Source: DAHUXD01 sp963736455
Lineage (GTDB): Bacteria; Acidobacteriota; Thermoanaerobaculia; UBA5066; Gp7-AA6
Length of the DNA: 64,000 nt
Direction: 5' to 3'
Assembly: GCA_963736455.1 (NCBI GenBank)
Contig: CAVTON010000001.1
Span: 1,736,001 to 1,800,000 of the forward strand
In this document: one piece after another, positions 14,737 through 24,878 of the stretch
Layout of the letters: every line of letters starts with the position of its first letter
Position numbering within the stretch: the first letter of the stretch is position 1
Translations under genes and position numbers: made by a program
Notes under the pieces: model-generated
The model's database searches: none
Told to the model about the DNA's origin: nothing
The model's input: only the letters and a program-made list of their open reading frames with translations

Positions 14737-17055
14737 CTACGGCGTCGGCGCGTCCGGCGTGTGCCTCAGCAGGAAGTGGGTGGACTCCGTCGCGGGTTCG
14801 GTCGCAAAGACCAGCGTGCGCTCGTAGAGCTTTTTCGCCACGTAGTTGCCGGAGGGAATCGTGGTCCACCCATCGGCGACGTAACCCGAGACTGAGGACT
14901 CGTCTTCGTGCAAGCCCTGGAAGATGACCGACCAGAGGGCGTAGAACCCCGAGTCCTGCTCGCCGATGATCGGACAGACCTCGCGGTCGTTCTCCTCGGG
15001 CGTCCCCGGGTTGTAGAGCATCCGCACGTCGTAGGCATCCCGCTCGGGCCCGCCCGGGACCAGCTTGATGGCCTCGAACTGGGAATCGTGCAGCTGCGAC
15101 GGCAGGTAGTTGCAGTCGTTGAGCTCCCCGGGCGTGAGCGTGGCGACCACGAATTCCGTCGTGCCCCCGCCCTCGAGGTAGAAGCTCGACTGGCTCGGCG
15201 TCAGTCGCAGCGGCACCGTGGCCTGGACCTTCTGGTAGAAGGTCACCGGCGACGTCTCCAGCTCGATCGAGGAATCGAAGTCGAGCTCGAAGCGCAAGCA
15301 GCGCTCGATCTTCCCGAAGACTTCCGCATACTCCGCGTCGTCGACGAGGTCCTCGAGCTGGAGGAACCTCGACAGCGTCGCGATGAGCCTCACCTGGCCG
15401 GTGTCGTTCTGCGTGACGCACTTCTGGAACGCGGTCTCGATGCAATCGAGGATGATCCGCTTGATCTCGGCGAGCGCGGCGACTTTCCGAAGGCCGTATT
15501 GCTTGTCGGTGTAGTACGACTCGGCGAAGCGCAGGTAGTCGTAGAGCAGCAGCACGGCCGCCTTGATGACGTCCGGCTCGCAGGAGGTGATCGCCTGGAG
15601 CCGCGGGTACACGACCTGGCCGTAGGCCTCCTCGAGGATTTCGACGATCTGACCCGTCGCCTGGTCCTCGGTCAGGTGGCTCGTGTTGTACTGGCGAACG
15701 ACTTCGAAGATCCGCTCCGCGTAGGGCGCCCACGGTCCGGAAGGGATGACGACCGTCACGTTGGCGACGTCGCCGTCTGTGGCGGATCCCACTCCATACC
15801 CGGAGAAATGCGACACCGCGAGCTGCACTCCCGGGACTTTCAATTGCTGGGGATAGAGGATGAAGTTGGCGCCCGTGCCCTCGTAGGAGAAGGGGGCGAG
15901 CGACTCCGGAGGAACCGGCGTCGTCGGCGCGATCGTCAGAATCCCGGGCTTCACCAGGAGCAAGCCCTCCGGCTCGAGCTGCACGCCGCCCTTCAGGCCG
16001 CCCGAGAACGGAAATCCGTCAATGTGATCGAGGGGGGTCATCGTGATCGCGGTCGGAAAGAAGATCGCGTTCGCCGGAACGACGAACGTGTAGACCGTGC
16101 CGTCCGCGCCCGTCGTCGTGAGCGTGCCGCCCGCGGCGTCGATTTCCTGCGAGACCGCCTTCGACGCGTCCTTGACGGCGGCGACGGAGCGGCCCCCCGG
16201 GAACGCCTTGGTGTCGCCGACCGAGGCGAAGGCGCCGCTCGGATTCGTGTAGGTGCGGACGTCGTTGGTCACGGTGTCGTAGACGGTCAGCGTGTACTGG
16301 ACGTCCGACAGCGCGCCGAAGAAGACCCAGATGTCGCCGTTGATCCCACGCGCGTCGAGGACCTTGACCATCAGTTCGACGTTCGTGTCGGAGAAGAACC
16401 AGAAGTAGCCGGTGTCGTCGGTGAGTTGGACCCCGGTGCCCTCGCCGGACTGGCCGTTCGCGTGCCAGTCCACCTGGAGACGGAAACGGCAGCCGTTCAG
16501 CCAGAGGTTCGACGGGGAGCTCGGGCACGGTGTAAAGGCGGGAGCCGCCTTCGGAACGGCGTTGTCCGCCAGACTTCGGAGGGCGTCGAACGACTCCGGC
16601 TTCTTGAAGGTCCCGGCCGCGCGCTCCACGACCGTCCCGACGGCACCGCCCGGGTCGAACGCGCCGGTATCGCCGACCGAGGCGAACTGCCCCGCCGGAT
16701 TGTGGTACTGCTTCACCGCGCCCGTCGCGGTGTCTCGGACGGTCAACGTGTACTCGACGTTAGAGAGCGCGCCGAAGAACACCCAGAATTTCCCGTTGAG
16801 GCCTCGCGCATCGAGGACCTTCACGACGAGCTCGATGTTGGTGGCCGAAAAAAACCAGAAGTAGCCGGTGTCGGCGGTGATCGGGATCGCCGTTCCGACG
16901 CCGGTGCGCCCCGTCGCGTCCCTCCAGGCGACGGACGTCTCGAAGCGCCCGGCGCTCAAGCAGAGTGCCGTGTCCGACGGCGTGCAGGCGGCCATGGCAT
17001 GGCGCGCCGCGCAGAGGAGCAGAAGGGCAGCGACCGCAGCGTAAGTTCGGCGCAT
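14737..17055 (-). CDS. large exported protein with two DTGYFWFF repeat domains
   Basis: A 772-residue protein with a signal peptide (YAAVAALLLLCAARHAMA). Two copies of an about 110-residue domain follow, at about 23-140 and 180-290. Each begins with a Cys-containing segment (LCLSAGRFETSVAW / LWLNGCRFRLQVDW), continues with DTGYFWFFSATNIELVVKVLDARG and WVFFGALSNVEYTLTV, and ends with SVGDTGAF. This domain type is very common in exported proteins of Acidobacteriota; its role is unknown. From about 300 comes a ZU5/carbohydrate-binding-like beta region (PANAIFFPTAITMTP), then a helical region and a beta-rich end. It is probably a surface or periplasmic protein. The gene upstream (rightward) is a decayed SLH-protein gene. 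Confidence 0.88.
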   Translation of the reverse strand: MRRTYAAVAALLLLCAARHAMAACTPSDTALCLSAGRFETSVAWRDATGRTGVGTAIPITADTGYFWFFSATNIELVVKVLDARGLNGKFWVFFGALSNVEYTLTVRDTATGAVKQYHNPAGQFASVGDTGAFDPGGAVGTVVERAAGTFKKPESFDALRSLADNAVPKAAPAFTPCPSSPSNLWLNGCRFRLQVDWHANGQSGEGTGVQLTDDTGYFWFFSDTNVELMVKVLDARGINGDIWVFFGALSDVQYTLTVYDTVTNDVRTYTNPSGAFASVGDTKAFPGGRSVAAVKDASKAVSQEIDAAGGTLTTTGADGTVYTFVVPANAIFFPTAITMTPLDHIDGFPFSGGLKGGVQLEPEGLLLVKPGILTIAPTTPVPPESLAPFSYEGTGANFILYPQQLKVPGVQLAVSHFSGYGVGSATDGDVANVTVVIPSGPWAPYAERIFEVVRQYNTSHLTEDQATGQIVEILEEAYGQVVYPRLQAITSCEPDVIKAAVLLLYDYLRFAESYYTDKQYGLRKVAALAEIKRIILDCIETAFQKCVTQNDTGQVRLIATLSRFLQLEDLVDDAEYAEVFGKIERCLRFELDFDSSIELETSPVTFYQKVQATVPLRLTPSQSSFYLEGGGTTEFVVATLTPGELNDCNYLPSQLHDSQFEAIKLVPGGPERDAYDVRMLYNPGTPEENDREVCPIIGEQDSGFYALWSVIFQGLHEDESSVSGYVADGWTTIPSGNYVAKKLYERTLVFATEPATESTHFLLRHTPDAPTP

Positions 17056-17097
17056 GAAATCTCCGGTTTGAACAATACGCGCGAAAGCCAGGACGAA

Positions 17098-17127
17098 GGG
17101 GTCAGTCTTGATTTGCTGACTTCGCGG
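17098..17127 (-). repeat. dispersed CTGACCCC motif, last copy to the right
   Basis: A full reverse-orientation copy (GGGGTCAGTCTTGATTTGCT then GACTTCGCGG) about 40 bp upstream of the start of the exported DTGYFWFF protein. No copy is seen in the remaining 47 kb of the window. Confidence 0.8.
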
Positions 17128-17184
17128 GGCGGGCGACCCCTCGAAGGCCCGGAGGCCACGCTCCGGACGGAGTAATCTCTCCGA

Positions 17185-17367
17185 GGGTTGACAGGGTCAA
17201 CCGTGCGTTTGGGGGTTGACAGGGGGTTGACAGGGTCAACCGTGCGTTTGTGCGTCTAACACCGCTCAGACGCAGGGGTTGACAGGGTCAACCGTGCGTT
17301 TGTGCGTCTAACACCGCTCAGACGCATGAACACACGGTTGACCCCTCTCTCCAACCCCTCTCTCCAC
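17185..17367. repeat. GTTGACAGGGTC tract and nested hairpin, left copy
   Basis: The gap 17056-17456 contains a run of partial units of GGGTTGACAGGGTCAACCGT (17185, 17213, 17226 and 17277) and one complete nested hairpin at 17285-17344. Its outer stem is GGGTCAACCGTG with CACGGTTGACCC and its inner stem is TGCGTCT with AGACGCA around AACACCGCTC. The hairpin is followed by CTCTCTCCA repeats. The 90 bp to the next gene remnant (17368-17456) show nothing recognisable. Confidence 0.85.
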
Positions 17368-17456
17368 CGCCGGGGAGATCACCTTGGACCAGCTGCTCGA
17401 GCAGGTCGCGCGCGACGCCGGCCACACGTCTAACCCCACTCCTCCCGACTCGCCGC

Positions 17457-18167
17457 TCAACGAATCAGGGTGAAGCTCAAGCCGAGCGCCTTCGCCAGAA
17501 AGATCGCCATCTGTCGGCGGGTCACCGGATTGTCGGGACAGAAGTTGCCGCCGCCGCAGCCGCCCGTGATTCCGGACTCCGCGAGCGCCTCGATGTACTG
17601 ATATCCGAAATCGGAGCCCGGGACGTCGTTGAAGATCTGCGTGATGCCGGGCTCACCCTGGTCCGCCACCAGACCTGCACGGCCCCGATGTACTGGGGGT
17701 TCGCGCTGGCGTCGAATTCGAGGCGAAGCAGGTAGGCGACGTTGGCCGGGGATTCTATAAATGCGTCGAACGGCGAGGCATTGATGTCGGTCTCCCAGTC
17801 GGTGTGGGGTGTGTTCGATGTGCCGGCGAGGAAGATCAGTGTCCCATCGTCGTAACGGGCATACAGGGCGGCGCCGACCACCAGAGGCGTGCCGTCGTTG
17901 AGGTTGTTGATTCCGATGTAATCGACGATCACCCCGGGCGGCAGGGTGAGCGCGGTCCAGAAGAACTGCTGCTCATTGGCCGGGATGAACCGCGCCGAGC
18001 TCCCGGAAAGGAAGTACTGCTGGCCGCTCGCCGCGGGCTGGAATGCCGTCGCGGAAATGTTCGTCACCGTGTAGTTGTAGGGCTGGGCGGCGGCGACGGC
18101 AGCATAAATAAATGAGGCCTGACAAAGCGAAAACGGCGAGCCGACGAGATCCGGCTTTTTTCGGCAT
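17457..18167 (-). pseudogene. exported SLH-domain protein gene with two frameshifts
   Basis: Read leftward from the ATG at 18167, the gene starts with a signal peptide (PKKAGSRRLAVFALSGLIY). It then shifts frame at a doubled TTTA (about 18107-18114); removing one TTTA restores LIYAAVAAAQPYNYTVTNIS. A beta-rich body follows to AVQVWWRTRVSPA, where a second frameshift near 17650-17660 moves into the frame encoding ITQIFNDVPGSDFGYQYIEA and an S-layer-homology domain ending QMAIFLAKALGL. The intact protein would have had about 235 residues, exported, with one SLH module for surface attachment. Two lesions argue for a real pseudogene; sequencing error is less likely but possible. Confidence 0.8.
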
Positions 18168-18208
18168 CGAGGTCCTCCCTGATGATCACGACGATACGTC
18201 AGGAGCGC

Positions 18209-18348
18209 GTTGACAGGGTCGTTGACAGGGTCGTTGACAGGGTCAACCGTGCGTTTGTGCGTCTAACACCGCTCAGACGCATGAACACACGGTTGACCCC
18301 TCTCTCCACTCAGACGCATGAACACACGGTTGACCCCTCTCTCCACTC
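18209..18348. repeat. GTTGACAGGGTC tract and nested hairpin, right copy
   Basis: Three tandem units of GTTGACAGGGTC (from about 18210) run into a second complete nested hairpin at 18241-18300, identical to the one at 17285-17344. A further half copy (TCAGACGCATGAACACACGG then TTGACCCC, 18311-18338) and CTCTCCACT repeats follow. The two hairpins are in direct orientation and bracket the broken SLH gene. Confidence 0.85.
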
Positions 18349-18460
18349 TCCCACTCTCTCCACTCTGGCACCGGCCTAATGAGACGGTGCAGCTTGCTCT
18401 GAGGCACCAACGAAAAGGGCGAAAGGTTCCGCTCCCGACAAAGTGTCGTCGCGAACAAAC

Positions 18461-18488
18461 ACTGCGGGCGCCTTTCGGCGCCCGCAGT
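18461..18488 (-). terminator. hairpin downstream of nrdJ, probable terminator
   Basis: A perfect 12-bp stem (ACTGCGGGCGCC with GGCGCCCGCAGT) around a 4-nt loop, 124 bp downstream of the nrdJ stop codon. Read in the nrdJ direction it is followed by GTTTGTT, a weak U-rich stretch. It is the only strong simple hairpin between nrdJ and the SLH pseudogene; the rest of 18349-18584 shows nothing recognisable. Confidence 0.5.
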
Positions 18489-18554
18489 CGGCCTCAAGCG
18501 GCCCCACCCCAAACCTTGCCCATTTATCGAGCGACTAACCGAGCCCTCTCACGA

Positions 18555-18611
18555 CTCAGAAAGGGATCCTCGCTTCGCTCGGGATGACACGCGGGGGCTT
18601 CGCTCCGCGTG

Positions 18612-18614
<3 letters not shown>
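18555..18614. repeat. CATCCCGAGC-family element abutting the nrdJ stop
   Basis: A half element of the family (AAAGGGATCCTCGCTTCGCT then CGGGATGACA) joined to a hairpin TGACACGCG ... CGCGTGTCA at 18585-18614. The last three bases of that hairpin, 18612-18614, are the complement of the TGA stop codon of nrdJ. Confidence 0.75.
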
Positions 18615-21434
<2,820 letters not shown>

Positions 21435-21542
21435 CCCTTCTTCCTCCTCCCTTTCCCCCCAAACGAATCGCGAATGCTCCGCCCCACCCATCAATAACCA
21501 GGTGACCTTCCGAATCGAAGCGGGAAGCCGCCAGTGTTTTTC

Positions 21543-21571
21543 AGGTTAAGTCCGGTCGAGAATCGAGTCAA
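21543..21571 (-). promoter_or_regulatory. sigma-70-like promoter of nrdJ
   Basis: Read leftward, TTGACT (21571-21566) and TAACCT (21548-21543) are separated by 17 bp. The -35 box is good and the -10 box is weak. This gives a leader of about 100 nt before the nrdJ start codon. Confidence 0.5.
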
Positions 21572-21579
21572 GACCAAAT

Positions 21580-21595
21580 ACACAAGATGTAGTGG
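21580..21595 (-). promoter_or_regulatory. candidate NrdR box upstream of nrdJ
   Basis: The 16-mer ACACAAGATGTAGTGG matches the NrdR consensus ACACWATATATWGTGT at 13 of 16 positions and lies just upstream of the -35 box of nrdJ. NrdR normally binds a pair of boxes about 31 bp apart; no second good box is visible, although a near-perfect palindrome GCACAGGAACCTGTGC lies at 21598-21613. nrdR itself is not in the window. Confidence 0.45.
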
Positions 21596-21692
21596 CACGC
21601 ACAGGAACCTGTGCTGGGAATGGTGGCACGTGGATTGCTGTTGAGAAAGTTGGAAGGCGCGAAAAGATCGCGAAAAACGCGAAAAGGGAAGC

Positions 21693-22034
21693 GTGGAGGG
21701 AAAGGCCGAAGCCGTGAGATTCAACCGGAAAAACGCGCAAAACACGGACACGAAGGGCTGGAGCAACCAGGGCCGGGCGGCAAAGGTTTCGTACCGATCG
21801 GTCTTCGACGTCGAGGGCGGACGCCTCGCGATCGGCCACTTCAGCCGTCCTTTGGACGAGGCGGAGTGTCTTCGCCTGAGGCACGCCTGGGAGCGTTCGC
21901 GGATGCCTTCGGTCGAGGATTTCGAGGTCACCGCGAAGCAGGTTTCGTTCGTCACGCCGCCCGCAGCCGTGGACGCGACCTGGCGGTCGATCGACGCGCT
22001 TCTCGCGTCTCCGGCGCTCGCGAAGGCGTCGTAG
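21693..22034 (+). CDS. hypothetical protein
   Basis: A 113-residue protein, divergent from nrdJ, starting at a GTG with AAGGGAAGC just upstream. The first 25 residues are Asn/Lys-rich; from about 35 the sequence looks like a compact mixed fold (YRSVFDVEGGRLAIGHFSRP, then helix LDEAECLRLRHAWERSR). No family is recognised. Later starts are possible. It ends 98 bp before erpA. Confidence 0.6.
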   Translation: MEGKAEAVRFNRKNAQNTDTKGWSNQGRAAKVSYRSVFDVEGGRLAIGHFSRPLDEAECLRLRHAWERSRMPSVEDFEVTAKQVSFVTPPAAVDATWRSIDALLASPALAKAS

Positions 22035-22132
22035 GGACCGCGGTGGCCTGCAACCTCTGAGGGAACAGGGGTTCCGGTCGTGGTTGCACCCGTTCGGTCC
22101 GCCAGACCATAATTAGGGGGTTAGGAGACGCT

Positions 22133-22513
22133 ATGTCCACTGTCGAATCGTCGGTTCCGACTCCGATCACGACTTCGGCGCCCGGTGCGCTTCTGTCGCT
22201 GACGGAGGCGGCGGTCGCGAAGGTCAAGTATTTCGCCGGCTCCATGCCGGACTCAGCGGGCAAGCCCCTCCGCATCTTCGTCCAGGGCGGCGGCTGCTCG
22301 GGATTCCAGTACGGGTTCACGTTCGATGAGAAGAAAGAAGGCGACGCGGTCATCGAGACCGGCGGCATCGAAGTCGTCGTCGATCCGCAGAGCGCGACGT
22401 ATCTGAAGGACGCGAAGGTCGACTACGTCGAAGATTTCCGCGGCGCGGGATTCTCGGTGACGAATCCCAACGCGACCGGCGGCTGCGGCTGCGGGAAGAG
22501 CTTCAACGCGTAA
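22133..22513 (+). CDS. erpA: iron-sulfur cluster insertion protein, HesB/IscA/ErpA family
   Basis: A 126-residue A-type carrier. After an unusual 22-residue Ser/Thr/Pro-rich N-terminal extension comes the conserved core LTEAAVAKVKYFAGS, GGGCSGFQYGFTFDE with the first cluster cysteine, and the C-terminal GGCGCGKSF with the other two. All three ligands are present. The protein hands [4Fe-4S] or [2Fe-2S] clusters to target enzymes, here possibly the many Fe-S subunits encoded nearby (ActB, PaoA/PaoB). AGGAG lies 6 nt before the ATG at 22133. A strong terminator follows, so it is probably transcribed alone. Confidence 0.93.
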   Translation: MSTVESSVPTPITTSAPGALLSLTEAAVAKVKYFAGSMPDSAGKPLRIFVQGGGCSGFQYGFTFDEKKEGDAVIETGGIEVVVDPQSATYLKDAKVDYVEDFRGAGFSVTNPNATGGCGCGKSFNA

Positions 22514-22536
22514 GACGCGAAGACACGGATTGGAAC

Positions 22537-22569
22537 AGAGCCCCGCACGAGCGGGGCTCTTTTGTTTTT
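22537..22569 (+). terminator. rho-independent terminator of erpA
   Basis: A perfect 10-bp stem (AGAGCCCCGC with GCGGGGCTCT) around ACGA, followed directly by TTTGTTTTT. It lies 24 bp after the erpA stop codon. Confidence 0.9.
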
Positions 22570-22578
22570 GGGGGACGA

Positions 22579-22745
22579 GTGCGAAAGGGATCCCTCGCTC
22601 CGCTCGGGATGACAGCCCGCCTGAGGGCCGAGCCCTCTTGTCATCCCGAGGCTCTCCTGTCATCCCGAGGGCCGAAGGCCCGAGGGATCCCTTTCATAGC
22701 CACACCGAGACTCGAAAGGGATGCCTCGCTGCGCTCGGGATGACA
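22579..22745. repeat. two CATCCCGAGC/GGGATCCCT elements
   Basis: Inverted-repeat units with ends CTCGGGATGACA and TGTCATCCCGAG, arranged as one half copy and one full copy (AAAGGGATCCCTCGCT ... GGGATGACA twice, facing TGTCATCCCGAGG ... GAGGGATCCCTTT). They fill most of the gap between erpA and the GIY-YIG gene. Confidence 0.85.
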
Positions 22746-22755
22746 AGAGCCGCGT

Positions 22756-23034
22756 TCATCCGGCCGACAAGTCCCTCCAGCCAGGGTTGGCAGCCTGGAT
22801 CAAGTCAACCTTCTTGGATCGACGCCAGCCTTTGATTTGCTTCTCGCGGGCGATCGCGGCGACGACGTCCGTCGTCTCTTCGAAGTAGAGAAGTCGATGA
22901 ACCGCATACCTGGCGGTGAAACCTCCGAATGTGCCCGCGCGGTGCTGCGCTACGCGCAGCTCCAAATCGCTCGTCACGCCGACGTAGAGGGTCCCGGTCC
23001 GGCTGCCGAGGATGTAGATCCAATAGCTCCGCAC
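22756..23034 (-). CDS. GIY-YIG nuclease-family protein
   Basis: A 92-residue single-domain protein. The GIY-YIG motif appears as WIYILGSR and TLYVGVTSDLELRVAQHRAG, followed by YAVHRLLYFEE, with the conserved catalytic-type Glu in AIAREKQIKGWRR. This is the small UPF0213/YhbQ-like group, often annotated as endonuclease without proof. It starts at a GTG at 23034. It lies between repeat elements of one family on both sides, which is common for such genes but may be coincidence. Confidence 0.9.
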   Translation of the reverse strand: MRSYWIYILGSRTGTLYVGVTSDLELRVAQHRAGTFGGFTARYAVHRLLYFEETTDVVAAIAREKQIKGWRRSKKVDLIQAANPGWRDLSAG

Positions 23035-23064
23035 GTCGTCTAAGGATTGTCATGAGGACATCGA

Positions 23065-23510
23065 GGCTCGAAAGGGATCCCTCGCTACGCTCGGGATGAC
23101 AGGTTCCGCCGAGCCCTCCTGTCATCCCGAGGGCGCCCTACCCTCCTGGCATCCCGAGGGCCGCAGGCCCGAGGGATCCCTTTCATAGCCGCACCGAGAC
23201 TCGAAAGGGATCCCTCGCTACGCTCGGGATGACAGGCTTCGCCGAGCCCTCCTGTCATCCCGAGGGCGCCCTACCCTCCTGTCATCCCGAGGGCCGCAGG
23301 CCCGAGGGATCCCTTTCATAGTCGCACCGAGACTCGAAAGGGATCCCTCGCTACGCTCGGGATGACAGGCTTCGCCGAGCCCTCCTGTCATCCCGAGGGC
23401 GCCCTACCCTCCTGTCATCCCGAGGGCCGCAGGCCCGAGGGATCCCTTTCATAGCCGCAAAAAGGCTCGAAAGGGATCCCTCGCTACGCTCGGGATGACA
23501 AAGGAAGGGC
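23065..23510. repeat. tandem array, 133-bp unit, three full copies plus part of a fourth
   Basis: The GCTCGAAAGG-type unit start recurs at 23065, 23198, 23331 and 23464, exactly 133 bp apart. Each unit holds a GGGATCCCTCGCTACGCTCG half, three TGTCATCCCGAGGG-type segments and a GAGGGATCCCTTTCATAG half, so each can fold into long alternative hairpins. Copies differ at only a few positions. It fills the gap 23035-23516, between the GIY-YIG gene and the TonB receptor remnant. Confidence 0.9.
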
Positions 23511-23516
23511 CGATCC

Positions 23517-24641
23517 CTAGAACCGCACCACCGCGCCGAACTGGTAACCGCGTGGGGCGTTCAGGGCGCTGCGGTCGAGGCCTTGCCGAGGTCGTCTCCG
23601 GGCACCACGACGATCCTGGTGTTGTCGATCGTGGGCTGCTGGTTCGTGACGTTGAAGATGTCGGCCTTCAGGGCGATCTCGACCGGTTCGAACATCTTGA
23701 AGGCCGCCTCGAACGAGAAGTTGAGCTGGTACCAGGACGGCAACCGCAGCGAGCCCTGCGGCAGCGGGTAGTAGACGTCGCTGTCGCCGTTGATCGTGAC
23801 GTTCTGCGTCGGCTGGTACGGCAGGCCCGTCGTGTAGGTGAAGGACGGCGCGGCCGTCAGGTTCACGGCCTGCAGCGGATACGTGTACGCGCCGTAGAGC
23901 TTGACCGATCGTCACGTCCCACGGCAGCGGGCCGCCGCGGTTGTTGCCGAGGATCTGCGGGCACGGCCCCGAGACCGACGGCTGGTTGCCGGCGGCGTCC
24001 GCGGTGCACGTGTCGTTCGGATAGTCGAGAAGCTGCGACGTGAACGCGACGAGCGAGTACGAACGATCCGCGTTGCCGCGCGCCTGCGGCCACGTGTAGC
24101 TCGCGAGCGCCTGGAAGTTGCTCGAGAAGCGCTTGGTGAACGTGACCTCGGCCGACTTGTAGTCGCGGAAGATGACGTCGTTCGAGAAGTTGATCGGCGT
24201 CAGGAACTTGAATCCCGAGTCGTCCAGCCGCTTGATGTCGTCGACGATGTCGTTCCACTTGCGGTCTCTCCGGTGACCTCGATCGAGGCCTCGGCGCGAG
24301 AGACCTTCAGCGTGACGGCGAGGTCCGTCGTCTTCTCCGGCGCGACGACGTTGTTCGTCGAGACGTGGCTCTCGAATCCGTCGATCGCGGCCTTCACGCC
24401 GTAGCCGCCGGGCGGAAGAAGCGCGAAGTTGAACTTGCCCGCGGCGTCCGTCACGGCCGAGCGGCGAAAGCCTTTGTCGGCGCTCGTCAGCTCGACCGCG
24501 GCGCCGGGAAGCGCCGCGCCGGACTCGTCGCGCACCTGACCGGCGAGCATGCCGGACAGGGAGCCGTCCGCCGCGAGCCGGGACGCGCACGCGATAAAAG
24601 ACGAGAAGCAGTGCAGGGACGAGGCGACGGGATGCGATCAT
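23517..24641 (-). pseudogene. shattered TonB-dependent receptor (carboxypeptidase-regulatory-like type)
   Basis: From an ATG at 24641 with a strong AGGAGG site, a signal peptide starts (IASRRLVPALLLVF). A shift then leads to a carboxypeptidase-regulatory-like domain (LAGQVRDESGAALPGAAVEL to EVTGE). At about 24265 the sequence jumps directly to a late barrel segment (KWNDIVDDIKRLDDSGFKFL), so the plug and most of the barrel, probably over 600 residues, are missing. Two more frame changes follow near 23900 and 23575 before the normal receptor end QFGAVVRF. At least four lesions make function impossible. The intact gene would have been an outer-membrane transporter of the SusC-like or Oar-like kind. 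Confidence 0.88.
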
Positions 24642-24878
24642 GAGCTCCTCCTCAGGCTCTTTCGCGGCCATGGGCCGCTCGCCCCGCGCGAAAAGGGAGC
24701 AACACCACTGCCATGCCGGTGAGAGAGCGCGCGAGACGAGGAGATCGATTCGGAGGGACGACGGCGCGGGGCGCGCGGATCAGTTCTTCCCGAGAAGTCT
24801 CCGAATCCGGTTTCCCGAAACCTCTTCGGCGTTTTTGAATGGCGGCGGAACGGGCGGAACGGGAGAGGATAGGCGGCG

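Noticed and set aside
17185..18348. Repeats at 17.2 and 18.2 kb as a CRISPR or an integron attachment array
   Set aside because: Only two complete copies exist, with variable tracts, no spacers and no integrase gene. I keep it as an unexplained hairpin repeat instead.
21435..21690. Cobalamin riboswitch in the nrdJ leader
   Set aside because: I looked for the conserved B12-box sequence and the long multi-helix layout and saw neither; only a short palindrome and an NrdR-like box are present. A covariance-model search would be decisive.
21491..21955. Minus-strand frames upstream of nrdJ as possible genes
   Set aside because: They overlap the nrdJ promoter region and the plausible plus-strand gene at 21693, lack ribosome sites and have Ser/Arg/Phe-rich composition unlike the neighbours.
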